Below are positions 18,460 through 25,767 of a stretch of DNA of 64,000 nt, piece by piece. A program made the position numbers and the translations under genes. Origin of the DNA: Singulisphaera sp. GP187. GTDB taxonomy: Bacteria; Planctomycetota; Phycisphaerae; Phycisphaerales; SM1A02. The notes below the pieces were generated by a model. The model did no database searches. It saw nothing but the letters and a program-made list of their open reading frames with translations, and was not told the DNA's origin. The stretch covers positions 124,001 to 188,000 of the forward strand of contig CAMBMO010000003.1 of the NCBI GenBank assembly GCA_945868805.1, read 5' to 3'. Each line of letters starts with the position of its first letter. Within the stretch, counting starts at the first letter, position 1.

Positions 18460-19128
18460 ATGACGCTGCGTGCTCAGGAGGATGTTGATGCCGAGAGCAA
18501 TCTTCCGGTGATCGGATTGACAGGCTCGATCGGATCGGGAAAGTCGACGGTTGCGACGATGTTTGCCGAGGCTGGGTGCATCGTCTGTGACTCGGACGCG
18601 CTCGGGCGTGCCGCATATGGCGATCCATCGATTCGCAACGAGATCGTGAAGTGGTGGGGAGAATCGATCCGGGGGATGAACGGTGAAATCGATCGCGCTC
18701 GAGTGGCGACCATTATCTTTCCTGGCGCTGATGCATCACTGGCAGCGCGCGCGATCTGCGATCGCCAGCGACGGCGTCTTGAATCGCTGATTCATCCATG
18801 GATTCATGCAAAGCGACAAGAGCAATTCAAACGACCGCCACGCGGTACAAAGGCGCTCGTCATCGATGCGCCGCTCTTGATCGAATCAAACATGCAGGGC
18901 GCATGCGACTCGATCGTCTTCGTCGACGCGCCTCCAGCAGTCCGGCTGGCTCGGGTGCGCCTCCAACGAGGGTGGCCTGACGAGGAACTGACCCGGAGAG
19001 AAAAATCGCAAATGCCACTTGACCTGAAGCGACAATTCGCACATCATATAGTGATCAACGATGCCGACTTGGGGTCGTTGCGGGCGCAAGTCGCTCGGAT
19101 TCTCAGCCTTATTCTTTCGAACTTATAA
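18460..19128 (+). CDS. coaE: Dephospho-CoA kinase
   Basis: About 222 residues. It phosphorylates dephospho-CoA, the last step of coenzyme A synthesis. P-loop GLTGSIGSGKST, then CDSDALGR (substrate Asp), LIHPWI and VIDAPLLIES are all family signatures. ATG 18460 places about 17 residues before the first strand. The frame is open back to 18250 inside cysS, but no family sequence lies there. Its final codons (TTATAA) overlap a possible -10 element for the following rho leader. Confidence 0.95.
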   Translation: MTLRAQEDVDAESNLPVIGLTGSIGSGKSTVATMFAEAGCIVCDSDALGRAAYGDPSIRNEIVKWWGESIRGMNGEIDRARVATIIFPGADASLAARAICDRQRRRLESLIHPWIHAKRQEQFKRPPRGTKALVIDAPLLIESNMQGACDSIVFVDAPPAVRLARVRLQRGWPDEELTRREKSQMPLDLKRQFAHHIVINDADLGSLRAQVARILSLILSNL

Positions 19129-19289
19129 AACCGAGTCGCGGTTCAAACGAAGGAAGCAGAGGGCGTTACCTCCTGCACTGGCTTGGGACTTCCACTTCAA
19201 CATTCATCTCGAATTCGCATCACCATCCTCCTTCAAGAGCCTCCTTCAAGAGCCTCCTTCAAAGGCTCGCATCAACTGGAATCATCAAC
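19129..19289. promoter_or_regulatory. rho leader region with a 13-bp tandem repeat
   Basis: This 161-nt spacer precedes rho. It contains cctccttcaagag three times (the last copy diverged at the end) at 19227-19265, about 25 nt before the rho start. Leaders of rho genes are often autoregulated by Rho-dependent termination in other bacteria; whether that holds here is inference. TATAAA at 19124-19129 could be a -10 box, but no good -35 is visible. Confidence 0.4.
19227..19265. repeat. 13-bp tandem repeat, three copies
   Basis: Unit cctccttcaagag at 19227-19239 and 19240-19252, with a third copy cctccttcaaagg at 19253-19265. C/U-rich and unstructured in the rho mRNA orientation, it lies in the rho leader. 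Confidence 0.9.
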
Positions 19290-20807
19290 ATGAACGAAAC
19301 ACAGTCACAATCGTCGCAGGGAAGTTTTCATCAGAACAAGGAGCATTTTCGCGAGAAGGGTCGGCGTCGACGACGGCGTGGCGGGAGTGGCGGCGGTAGT
19401 GGTGGTGGTGGCGGAAACCATTCGTCCCACTCTTCAGTCGCGATCACGCCTGGATCGATCCCGAGCGATGATCAGCTCGACGCAGAACTCGTCGCGCTCG
19501 AAGCCGAGCTGCGAGAGAAGAAGAAGCCAGCAAAGAAGGCGGATATCGATTCTTTTGGGCTTCAGAAGATGAGTACGGAAGAGTTGTTGAAGGAAGCCAC
19601 GAAGGTCGGATTGGAAGATAAAGCCGGGCTACCGAATCATCGACTGGTCTTCGAGATACTCAGAGCTCGTGCACTTGCCGACGGATTCATGATGGCCGAG
19701 GGATCTCTCGACATCATGCCCGAGGGCTTTGGGTTCCTACGGAGCGCCGAGTATTCGTATCTCGCGTGCGAAGACGATGTCTATGTCAGCGCAAGTCACA
19801 TTCGAAAGCTCGGACTTCGCAGAGGGCAGACGATTCGGGGACTCATTCGGGCGCCGAAGGAGCAAGAATTATTCTTCGCACTGCTCCGCGTCGAAGCGGT
19901 GAATGGCCGTGATCCGGCGACCGCGCATTCGTTCCCGATTTTCGAAAATCTCACCCCGCTTCACCCCAATGCGCGCATCCATCTGGAGATGTTGAGCCAG
20001 CCGACGCGCATCGAACCTCGCGTGATCGATATGGTGACGCCGTTTGGATTCGGACAGCGAGGACTGATCGTCGCGCCACCGCGCACTGGGAAAACGGTCA
20101 TTCTGCAGCAAATCGCAAACGCCATTGCGACCAATCACCCTGATGTCGCCACGATCGTGCTTCTGATCGACGAGCGACCCGAGGAAGTCACCGACTTCAA
20201 GCGCAACACTCCAACCCGCGTCGAAGTCGTCGCAAGCACATTCGATGAGGAGGCCTCGCGACACATCCAGGTGGCGGAGATGGTGATCGAGAAGGCGCGA
20301 AGAATGGTCGAGTGTGGAGACCATGTCGTCATCCTGCTCGATTCAATCACACGCTTGGCTCGTGGATACAACAACGCGATGCCCAATTCCGGCAAGATCG
20401 GTTCGGGCGGTGTCGACACATCCGCGCTCATCAAGCCGAAGAAATTCTTCGGGAGCGCGCGCAACATCGAAGGTGGCGGTTCACTCACCATCATTGCGAC
20501 GGCGCTCGTTGACACGGGCAGTCGCGCCGACGAAGTCATTTTCGAGGAGTTCAAGGGAACCGGAAACGCCGAGTTGCACCTCGACCGAAAGTTGGTCGAG
20601 AAGCGCGTCTATCCAGCGATTAATGTCAGCGCGTCTGGCACGCGTCGAGAGGAACTGCTCTTGGATCCGAAGGAACTCGAACTCATCGTGCGATTGCGCA
20701 AGGTCGTCTCGGACATGAATGTGGTTGAGGCAATGGAGCTTCTCCGCAGTCGCGTCTCGAAGACCAAGTCAAACGCGGAATTCTTGATGACCATGAGCAT
20801 GGGATAA
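19290..20807 (+). CDS. rho: Transcription termination factor Rho
   Basis: 505 residues against about 420 in E. coli. The first 85 residues are an extension with six Arg at 25-30, a Gly/Ser-rich run at 31-42 and a charged helix. Then come the Rho_N helical domain (MSTEELLKEATKVGL), the cold-shock-like RNA-binding domain (EGFGFLRS, YVSASHIRKLGLRRGQ) and the hexameric ATPase with Walker A PPRTGKTVI, DERPEEVTDF and DSITRLARGYN. It terminates transcription as a ring translocase on RNA. The Arg/Gly extension may bind RNA or affect phase behaviour, as proposed for inserts in other Rho proteins; that is inference here. Confidence 0.97.
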   Translation: MNETQSQSSQGSFHQNKEHFREKGRRRRRRGGSGGGSGGGGGNHSSHSSVAITPGSIPSDDQLDAELVALEAELREKKKPAKKADIDSFGLQKMSTEELLKEATKVGLEDKAGLPNHRLVFEILRARALADGFMMAEGSLDIMPEGFGFLRSAEYSYLACEDDVYVSASHIRKLGLRRGQTIRGLIRAPKEQELFFALLRVEAVNGRDPATAHSFPIFENLTPLHPNARIHLEMLSQPTRIEPRVIDMVTPFGFGQRGLIVAPPRTGKTVILQQIANAIATNHPDVATIVLLIDERPEEVTDFKRNTPTRVEVVASTFDEEASRHIQVAEMVIEKARRMVECGDHVVILLDSITRLARGYNNAMPNSGKIGSGGVDTSALIKPKKFFGSARNIEGGGSLTIIATALVDTGSRADEVIFEEFKGTGNAELHLDRKLVEKRVYPAINVSASGTRREELLLDPKELELIVRLRKVVSDMNVVEAMELLRSRVSKTKSNAEFLMTMSMG

Positions 20808-20970
20808 TCCACTCCTCTAGGCATCGTTGCGAGCTACGATGCGTATGGTTCAGGCGGATGCAAACGTCGGAGAGAACATGACGCGATCGAAAGTGACCGA
20901 CAACCCTGCGCGACAGAATCGGGGCGGATTCGGCGTGACGAACGCTCCTTCATTGGGCGAAAGGGCGACG

Positions 20971-21990
20971 ATGCGGGCTTTCACTCTCGTCGAACTCATT
21001 GTTGTGATCGGCGTCATCGTGCTCCTCATTGCGATCCTCCTGCCAGCACTTCGAATCGCCAAGGCGAATAGCGAATGGGCCGCGAGCCAGAACAACCTTC
21101 GACAAGTCGCGACGTTGATGCAGGGATATACCTCTGACAATCGCGACCGAATTCTTCCCAGTCAGTTTGACCATCGTCCGCCCATCCAGTTCAAAGGAGC
21201 GATGCGTTCGATGATGCCAGCGACGCCAGGCGGACCGCCCCTCGAGCCTCCGCCAATCGGGGCGCTCCTCGTCGGTACCTGGGCGGACATTCTGTGGACC
21301 ACCGCAAACCTGGGGACATTTTCGATGCCACAGCTCTCCAACGGAGACCCCGTGCTCGACGCAGGTGGCGAGTACACCCCGGGTGTTTACACCTACCGCT
21401 ACGACTCACCCGACCGCTCTGTCTATACGGTGCATCCCGGTTACACGAAGAACATCCTTCGATCAACGATCGGGATGACGCGACCTTTTTCAGAAGATTC
21501 CATCGGCGAGGCGCTTCCCTGGGGAACCGGTGCTTCGCGCCGCGAGATCGACCATCCGGGTTACTTCGCGGCGAACAATTTTTTCAATTCTGCGCCTTGG
21601 CTTGGAGTGGGTGGCGGTGTGCCACTCCCTGGGCAATTGCCTCAGTACTACCCTTCGAGCCAAGTCAAATTTCCGGCAGCGGCGGTTTATCTCGTAGACA
21701 GTCGTGCAGGAGAGACGATCAATCCGCTTCCAGATCCTTGGAGAGGAACGCCACTGCTCGCTGGGGGCATCGATCTGTGCGAAGTTGATTTCCGTTATCC
21801 AGGAGAATCGTGCCTCGTCTTGTGCCTCGATGGACATATACAGACTGAAGCGAAGTGGGACAGGATCGAAGATGTGCAAGGTCCTTACTATTCCGATCCA
21901 GCGGGACTTCCTTCGCCGGGCGCCAACGACGCGGAACCAAGAGGTCTCAAGATTTCCAATCTCAATAGATCCGATAACCCCGGTCCCTGA
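20971..21990 (+). CDS. Prepilin-type N-terminal cleavage/methylation protein (pseudopilin-like)
   Basis: About 339 residues. The start MRAFTLVELIVVIGVIVLL is a class III signal: a two- to three-residue leader, Phe at +1, Glu at +5 and a hydrophobic helix. The residue before the cleavage site is Ala rather than the usual Gly. ATG 20971 has AAGGG about 6 nt upstream, which decides the start over open codons back to 20827. The C-terminal part contains a proline-rich stretch and a Planctomycetes-type H-X9-DG-like end (LCLDGHIQTEAKWD). Such proteins are abundant in the phylum and of unknown function. It stands alone between rho and tRNA-Thr. Confidence 0.85.
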   Translation: MRAFTLVELIVVIGVIVLLIAILLPALRIAKANSEWAASQNNLRQVATLMQGYTSDNRDRILPSQFDHRPPIQFKGAMRSMMPATPGGPPLEPPPIGALLVGTWADILWTTANLGTFSMPQLSNGDPVLDAGGEYTPGVYTYRYDSPDRSVYTVHPGYTKNILRSTIGMTRPFSEDSIGEALPWGTGASRREIDHPGYFAANNFFNSAPWLGVGGGVPLPGQLPQYYPSSQVKFPAAAVYLVDSRAGETINPLPDPWRGTPLLAGGIDLCEVDFRYPGESCLVLCLDGHIQTEAKWDRIEDVQGPYYSDPAGLPSPGANDAEPRGLKISNLNRSDNPGP

Positions 21991-22012
21991 GGTCAGATTG
22001 GATTCGAGCGGA

Positions 22013-22043
22013 AAGGCGGATGACGTCCGCGCCTTTTGTTTTT
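22013..22043 (+). terminator. Probable intrinsic terminator after the pseudopilin gene
   Basis: The sequence aaaggcgga ... tccgcgccttttg folds into a hairpin, with aaaggc pairing with gccttt, and is followed by a T-rich run (ttttgtttttg). It begins 23 nt after the stop at 21990. Confidence 0.6.
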
Positions 22044-22101
22044 GATTTGCGCCGTCCAGCTACTTGTTGGCGATGAGAATGTCGATACACTTACCCTCCC
22101 G

Positions 22102-22122
22102 CCGCCCGAGAGGGCGGTTTTT
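22102..22122 (+). terminator. Intrinsic-terminator-like hairpin before tRNA-Thr
   Basis: Perfect 6-bp GC stem ccgccc/gggcgg closed by a GAGA tetraloop and followed by five T residues. It ends 12 nt before tRNA-Thr. It is the second such element after the pseudopilin gene, so either it backs up the first or it acts as an attenuator if transcription of the tRNA/tuf operon starts upstream. Confidence 0.7.
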
Positions 22123-22134
22123 CATCTCGGGAAT

Positions 22135-22206
22135 GCCACCGTAGCTCAGTGGTAGAGCACACCCTTGGTAAGGGTGAGGTCGAGGGTTCAATCCCCTTCG
22201 GTGGCT
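22135..22206 (+). tRNA. tRNA-Thr (anticodon GGT)
   Basis: A full cloverleaf can be drawn. The acceptor is GCCACCG/CGGTGGC, the D stem GCTC/GAGC, the anticodon stem CACCC/GGGTG with loop TTGGTAA (anticodon GGT, reading ACC and ACT), the variable loop AGGTC and the T arm GAGGG-TTCAATC-CCCTT with one G-T pair. The discriminator is T and CCA is not encoded. It lies 58 nt upstream of tuf, as tRNA-Thr does in many bacteria. Confidence 0.96.
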
Positions 22207-22264
22207 TCCGCAGGCATCCGCGTTGGGTGTCCGCATCGATCGCAACGTACTGGAGTAATCAGCC

Positions 22265-23473
22265 ATGGCCAAGGAAAATTTCAAACGAGACAAGCCGCAC
22301 GTCAATGTCGGAACCATCGGACACATCGATCACGGTAAAACAACCCTGACGGCTGCGATCACTGCAGTTCAAGCTTCGAGAGGATTCAGCAAGCCGGTCA
22401 GTTATGACCAGGTTGCGAAGGCTTCCGAGAGCGAAGGCCGCCGAGATCCAACCAAGATCGTGACGATCGCGACATCGCACGTCGAGTATGCGACGGCGAA
22501 TCGCCATTACGCACACGTCGACTGCCCAGGCCATGCTGATTATGTCAAGAACATGATCACTGGCGCCGCGCAGATGGACGGCGCAATCCTCGTCGTCTCT
22601 GCTTACGACGGCGTTATGCCACAGACCCGCGAGCACGTGCTGTTGGCTCGTCAGGTTGGCGTACCGAGAATCGTGGTCTTCCTGAACAAGGTTGATACGG
22701 TCGAAGATGCAGAACTTGTCGACATGGTTGCCGAGGAAGTGCGGGACCTCCTGAAGAAGTACGACTTCCCAGGCGATGAGATTCCGATCATCCGCGGAGC
22801 GGCATTCCCTGCTCTCCAGAATCCTGGTGATGCAGAGAAGAACAAGTGCATTTCTGAGCTTATGGACGCAATCGACAGCTACATTCCGGAGCCAGTCCGC
22901 GAAGTGGACAAGCCGTTCCTCATGTCTGTCGAAGATGTCTTCTCGATCAAGGGTCGTGGAACTGTTGCGACTGGTCGTATCGAGCGTGGCATGATCAAGG
23001 TTGGTGAAGAAATCGAAGTCGTCGGACTCCGACCTGAGCCAATCAAGACGACTGTCACCGGCGTCGAAATGTTCCAGAAGACGCTCGACTCGGGAATGGC
23101 GGGCGACAATGTCGGCTGCCTCCTCCGTGGCGTCGAAAAGGACGACATCGAGCGTGGCCAAGTGCTGTGCAAGCCGGGTTCGATTAAGCCACACACCGAG
23201 TTCGAGGCGCAGGTCTATGTGCTCACCAAGGACGAAGGCGGACGGCATTCCCCTTTCTTCACCGGGTACAAGCCACAGTTTTACTTCCGAACCACCGACA
23301 TCACCGGCAAGCTCGAATTGATCGGCGCCGAGATGTGCATGCCTGGCGACAACGTCAAGCTCAAGGTCGACCTTGAAGGCAAGGGCGTTGCGATGGAAGA
23401 AGGCGTTCGTTTCGCTGTCCGCGAGGGTGGCAAGACCGTTGGATCTGGCGTCGTGTCGAAGATCTTGAAGTGA
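22265..23473 (+). CDS. tuf: Elongation factor Tu
   Basis: 402 residues. It delivers aminoacyl-tRNA to the ribosome as a GTPase. G1 is GHIDHGKT (19-26), G3 DCPGH (86-90) and G4 NKVD; domains 2 and 3 are complete ([42 protein letters not shown]). The switch I region is unusual: where most bacteria have RGITINTSHVEY, this has residues [20 protein letters not shown], keeping the Mg-binding Thr (Thr67) but losing the Arg-Gly. I recall similar switch I sequences in other Planctomycetes. TGGAG about 10 nt upstream of the ATG is a good ribosome-binding site. Operon: tRNA-Thr, tuf, rpmG, tRNA-Trp, secE, nusG. Confidence 0.97.
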   Translation: MAKENFKRDKPHVNVGTIGHIDHGKTTLTAAITAVQASRGFSKPVSYDQVAKASESEGRRDPTKIVTIATSHVEYATANRHYAHVDCPGHADYVKNMITGAAQMDGAILVVSAYDGVMPQTREHVLLARQVGVPRIVVFLNKVDTVEDAELVDMVAEEVRDLLKKYDFPGDEIPIIRGAAFPALQNPGDAEKNKCISELMDAIDSYIPEPVREVDKPFLMSVEDVFSIKGRGTVATGRIERGMIKVGEEIEVVGLRPEPIKTTVTGVEMFQKTLDSGMAGDNVGCLLRGVEKDDIERGQVLCKPGSIKPHTEFEAQVYVLTKDEGGRHSPFFTGYKPQFYFRTTDITGKLELIGAEMCMPGDNVKLKVDLEGKGVAMEEGVRFAVREGGKTVGSGVVSKILK

Positions 23474-23480
23474 AATAACC

Positions 23481-23660
23481 ATGGCAAAGAAAAGCCTTGA
23501 CCGTGAATATGTGTGGTTGCAGTGCACCGAAACTGGCGACTTGAACTATCGAACCGAGATCCGCGTCAAAGGCGGGATCCTTGAGAAGGTGAAGCTCGGC
23601 TTCAAGAAGTTCAGTCCCCGTCTTCGTCGGCACACGCTCCACAAGATCAAGCGGAAATAA
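23481..23660 (+). CDS. rpmG: 50S ribosomal protein bL33
   Basis: 59 residues starting 7 nt after the tuf stop. The core WLQCTETGDLNYRTEI and the basic C-terminus RRHTLHKIKRK are typical of bL33. Only one Cys is present, so this is a zinc-free (C-minus) form. It sits between tuf and tRNA-Trp as in many bacteria. Confidence 0.93.
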   Translation: MAKKSLDREYVWLQCTETGDLNYRTEIRVKGGILEKVKLGFKKFSPRLRRHTLHKIKRK

Positions 23661-23681
23661 ACGTGCGTTTTTTCCGTCGAG

Positions 23682-23754
23682 ACGCCGATAGCTCAGCTGG
23701 TAGAGCAGCGGATTCCAAATCCGCAGGTCGTGGGTTCGATCCCCTCTCGGCGTG
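23682..23754 (+). tRNA. tRNA-Trp (anticodon CCA)
   Basis: The acceptor ACGCCGA pairs fully with TCGGCGT. The D arm is GCTC/GAGC, the anticodon stem GCGGA/TCCGC with loop TTCCAAA (anticodon CCA), and the T arm GTGGG-TTCGATC-CCCTC contains one T-T mismatch. Discriminator G; CCA is not encoded. The position between rpmG and secE is conserved in bacteria. Confidence 0.95.
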
Positions 23755-23763
23755 TTCTCTCGC

Positions 23764-23787
23764 GTGTGCTCTGGAGTGTGCTCTGGT
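23764..23787. repeat. 12-bp tandem repeat, two copies
   Basis: Unit gtgtgctctgga at 23764-23775 followed by gtgtgctctggt at 23776-23787, between tRNA-Trp and secE. Confidence 0.8.
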
Positions 23788-23826
23788 TCGTCAATCTAGT
23801 CGGCATCAATAACGAGAAGCGAAATC

Positions 23827-24225
23827 ATGTACAAGCTTGGACAAGGCTATTGGACGCGTGTGATCTCTGCTACGGCGGGCGGAGTGATCGCCATGCTCGG
23901 TGGTTGGTGGTTGCATGACATCTTCGAAACCGTCGACCTGGGAGTCAATCCGATCTACCTGTCGTGGGGTATCGGAGGTCTCTTCGTCGCATTGTGTTGC
24001 CCGCTGATTTATTGGTTGATCGCTCGGCATCCGAGCGCCGTTGACTTTCTCGTAGCGACTGAAACGGAGATGAAAAAGGTCAGTTGGCCGACACGTCGCG
24101 AGGTGAGTGGTTCGACAATCATCGTGATTTTCACCAGCGCTTTGATCGCGGGCTTCTGCTTTGTATTTGATCAAGCATTCTTCTTCCTCTTCGTGCAATT
24201 GCGCGTCTTGGAACCAGGGACCTGA
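23827..24225 (+). CDS. secE: Preprotein translocase subunit SecE
   Basis: 132 residues, longer than the minimal 60-residue form. Two extra hydrophobic segments precede the conserved cytoplasmic amphipathic helix and final membrane helix (ETEMKKVSWPTRREV, then STIIVIFTSALIAGFCF). The three-helix form resembles E. coli SecE. It clamps SecY in the Sec translocon. nusG begins 1 nt after its stop. Confidence 0.95.
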   Translation: MYKLGQGYWTRVISATAGGVIAMLGGWWLHDIFETVDLGVNPIYLSWGIGGLFVALCCPLIYWLIARHPSAVDFLVATETEMKKVSWPTRREVSGSTIIVIFTSALIAGFCFVFDQAFFFLFVQLRVLEPGT

Positions 24226-24226
24226 A

Positions 24227-25075
24227 ATGAACTCATTAGACGAAAACGATCCGTCTTCGCCCGATTCAGGCGCAGACGAAGCGAAGCCAGTCGCGGCGAG
24301 TGCGAAGCCCAAGACCAAGCGAACGAGGAAGCCGAAAGCGGATGCGGCTTTGGCCGAGCCCGCAGGTCCGCGCAATCTCCGCGCCGTACGCCCTGGCGAA
24401 GCACGTCCAAACGCATCTGCACGCAGCATGGGTGTCGAGACGACTCGCATCGTGATGCCTTCGGCTGATTCGACCGCGACGGCGACACTGCCAGATGGCG
24501 AGTTGCCGATGTTCCGTGAAGGAATGGACTGGTTTGTGCTTCGCGTGGCGAGCAATAAGGAAGACTCGGTTCGGAGCACGTTGCTGCGCAAGGTTCAGAT
24601 CGAAGGGATGGAAAATCTCGTCGGTCGCATCATGGTGCCTACTGAAAAGGTAAAAGTGCTCGGCAAGCAAGGCAAGCAGACCGTCACCGAAACAAAGCTT
24701 TACCCCGGATATGTCTTCGTCGAAATGCGCCTCGAACCAGATGGTCGCATTCCACAAGATGTGTTCTTCCTGATCAAGGAGACCACAGGAGTGGGAGATT
24801 TTGTTGGCACGGCGGGACGCCCGACACCAATGTCGGTCGCCGAAGTCGAGAAGATGCTCTTCGATTCGAAGCCTGCGCAAGAAGCGCCGCAACTGAAGAT
24901 GGATCTCCACAAGGGAGACAATGTCACGATCAAGGAGGGCGCGTTTCAGGGTTACGAAGGAACGATCGACGAAGTATTCCCGGACAAGGGCCAGGTCCGG
25001 GTGCTCGTCACCATCTTCGGTCGCCAAGCACCGATCGACATGGAGTATTGGTTCGTTCAGCGCGCGGAGAAGTGA
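24227..25075 (+). CDS. nusG: Transcription termination/antitermination protein NusG with long N-terminal extension
   Basis: 282 residues against about 180 in E. coli. Residues 1-100 are a low-complexity Ala/Pro/Lys/Arg-rich tail (AKPKTKRTRKPKADAA) not found in typical NusG. The NGN domain starts at about 101 (MDWFVLRVASNKED, LYPGYVFVEMRL) and the KOW domain near 225 (LHKGDNVTIKEGAFQGYEGT). NusG links RNA polymerase to Rho or to the ribosome. The secE-nusG order is conserved, and the unusual tail matches the extended Rho encoded 4 kb upstream. Start ATG 24227, 1 nt after the secE stop. Confidence 0.95.
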   Translation: MNSLDENDPSSPDSGADEAKPVAASAKPKTKRTRKPKADAALAEPAGPRNLRAVRPGEARPNASARSMGVETTRIVMPSADSTATATLPDGELPMFREGMDWFVLRVASNKEDSVRSTLLRKVQIEGMENLVGRIMVPTEKVKVLGKQGKQTVTETKLYPGYVFVEMRLEPDGRIPQDVFFLIKETTGVGDFVGTAGRPTPMSVAEVEKMLFDSKPAQEAPQLKMDLHKGDNVTIKEGAFQGYEGTIDEVFPDKGQVRVLVTIFGRQAPIDMEYWFVQRAEK

Positions 25076-25156
25076 CGCGCGATTGGGGGCGGGGAGTCTG
25101 CGTGGCGTTGCAACCGAGCGAATCGCTGTAGGCTGTGGGAGAGGCACAACGACTCC

Positions 25157-25750
25157 ATGAAGAAGATCCCCATGATGCGAATGATGCGAATGATGCGAAT
25201 GATGCGAATGATGCGAGGACAATCACTCATTTCAAGATTGTTTCCAAGATCAATCGTCGCGACTGCATGCGCATCGATCGCCATCGCATCATTCCTCGCA
25301 GGTTGCGCCGCGACGATGACGTACCCGGAATATCCGGGTGCGCCGAAAGCAGATCCCAGTCTTCAGCCGATGCCAAACCTCATGGCAGATTCGTTGAAGT
25401 ACGCCCATCAAAACATTGGTCCGTCGACGGAGCTCGTCTACAACCTTCCGCCCATGACCCCAAATCAGGTCTGGCGGGGCGTCGGGAAGCGGCTCGAAGT
25501 CGGTCGACCGATGATCCCCGCAGACACACTCGCGTGGTCCGTCCAGCAAGTTCGCCTCTCAGGCGCCCGGGCGGAAGTTGATGTGGTCTACCCGAAGAAC
25601 GGGATCTATCAGTTAGCGACGGTGCATTTCGTGGGATCGACAGCGCAGCCTTACAACCCGACGATGTTGCAACTTTGGCTCGTGCCGACGAGCGCACCTG
25701 TTTGCAACACTCCGCAAGCGGTGATTGATCAGCCCAAGGCATCTCCCTGA
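25157..25750 (+). CDS. Lipoprotein of unknown function with a tandem MMR repeat at its N-terminus
   Basis: 197 residues if translated from 25157. After MKKIP comes a Met-Met-Arg repeat (five copies of the 9-bp unit), then a signal sequence ending in the lipobox FLAGC. The mature part has AATMTYPEYPGAP and roughly 110 residues containing strands such as SVQQVRLSGARAEVDVVYP. I do not recognise the domain. Every repeat unit offers an in-frame ATG, so the true start may lie at any of several codons, including the last (MRGQ). It follows nusG by 81 nt. Probably an envelope protein. Confidence 0.75.
   Translation: MKKIPMMRMMRMMRMMRMMRGQSLISRLFPRSIVATACASIAIASFLAGCAATMTYPEYPGAPKADPSLQPMPNLMADSLKYAHQNIGPSTELVYNLPPMTPNQVWRGVGKRLEVGRPMIPADTLAWSVQQVRLSGARAEVDVVYPKNGIYQLATVHFVGSTAQPYNPTMLQLWLVPTSAPVCNTPQAVIDQPKASP
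25172..25216. repeat. 9-bp tandem repeat in the coding sequence, five perfect copies
   Basis: Unit atgatgcga five times without mismatch. In frame it encodes Met-Met-Arg, lengthening the positively charged n-region of the lipoprotein signal peptide and multiplying possible start codons. Copy number could alter translation initiation without a frameshift. Confidence 0.95.
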
Positions 25751-25767
25751 CGGAGCGAATCGGGTAC

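Noticed and set aside
22060-22134. Promoter for the tRNA-Thr/tuf operon
   Set aside because: TTGGCG at 22067 and GATACA at 22084 are only 11 nt apart; no pair with acceptable spacing was found, so none is reported.
22400-22480. Possible frameshift in the EF-Tu switch I region
   Set aside because: The frame continues correctly on both sides, the critical Thr is retained, and similar switch I sequences are remembered from the phylum.
22259-23527. Long minus-strand open frame across tuf
   Set aside because: Fully antisense to an unmistakable EF-Tu gene and without family features.
25172-25216. Repeat array considered as a CRISPR
   Set aside because: Units are 9 bp, directly adjacent and without spacers, lie inside a coding frame, and no cas gene is nearby.
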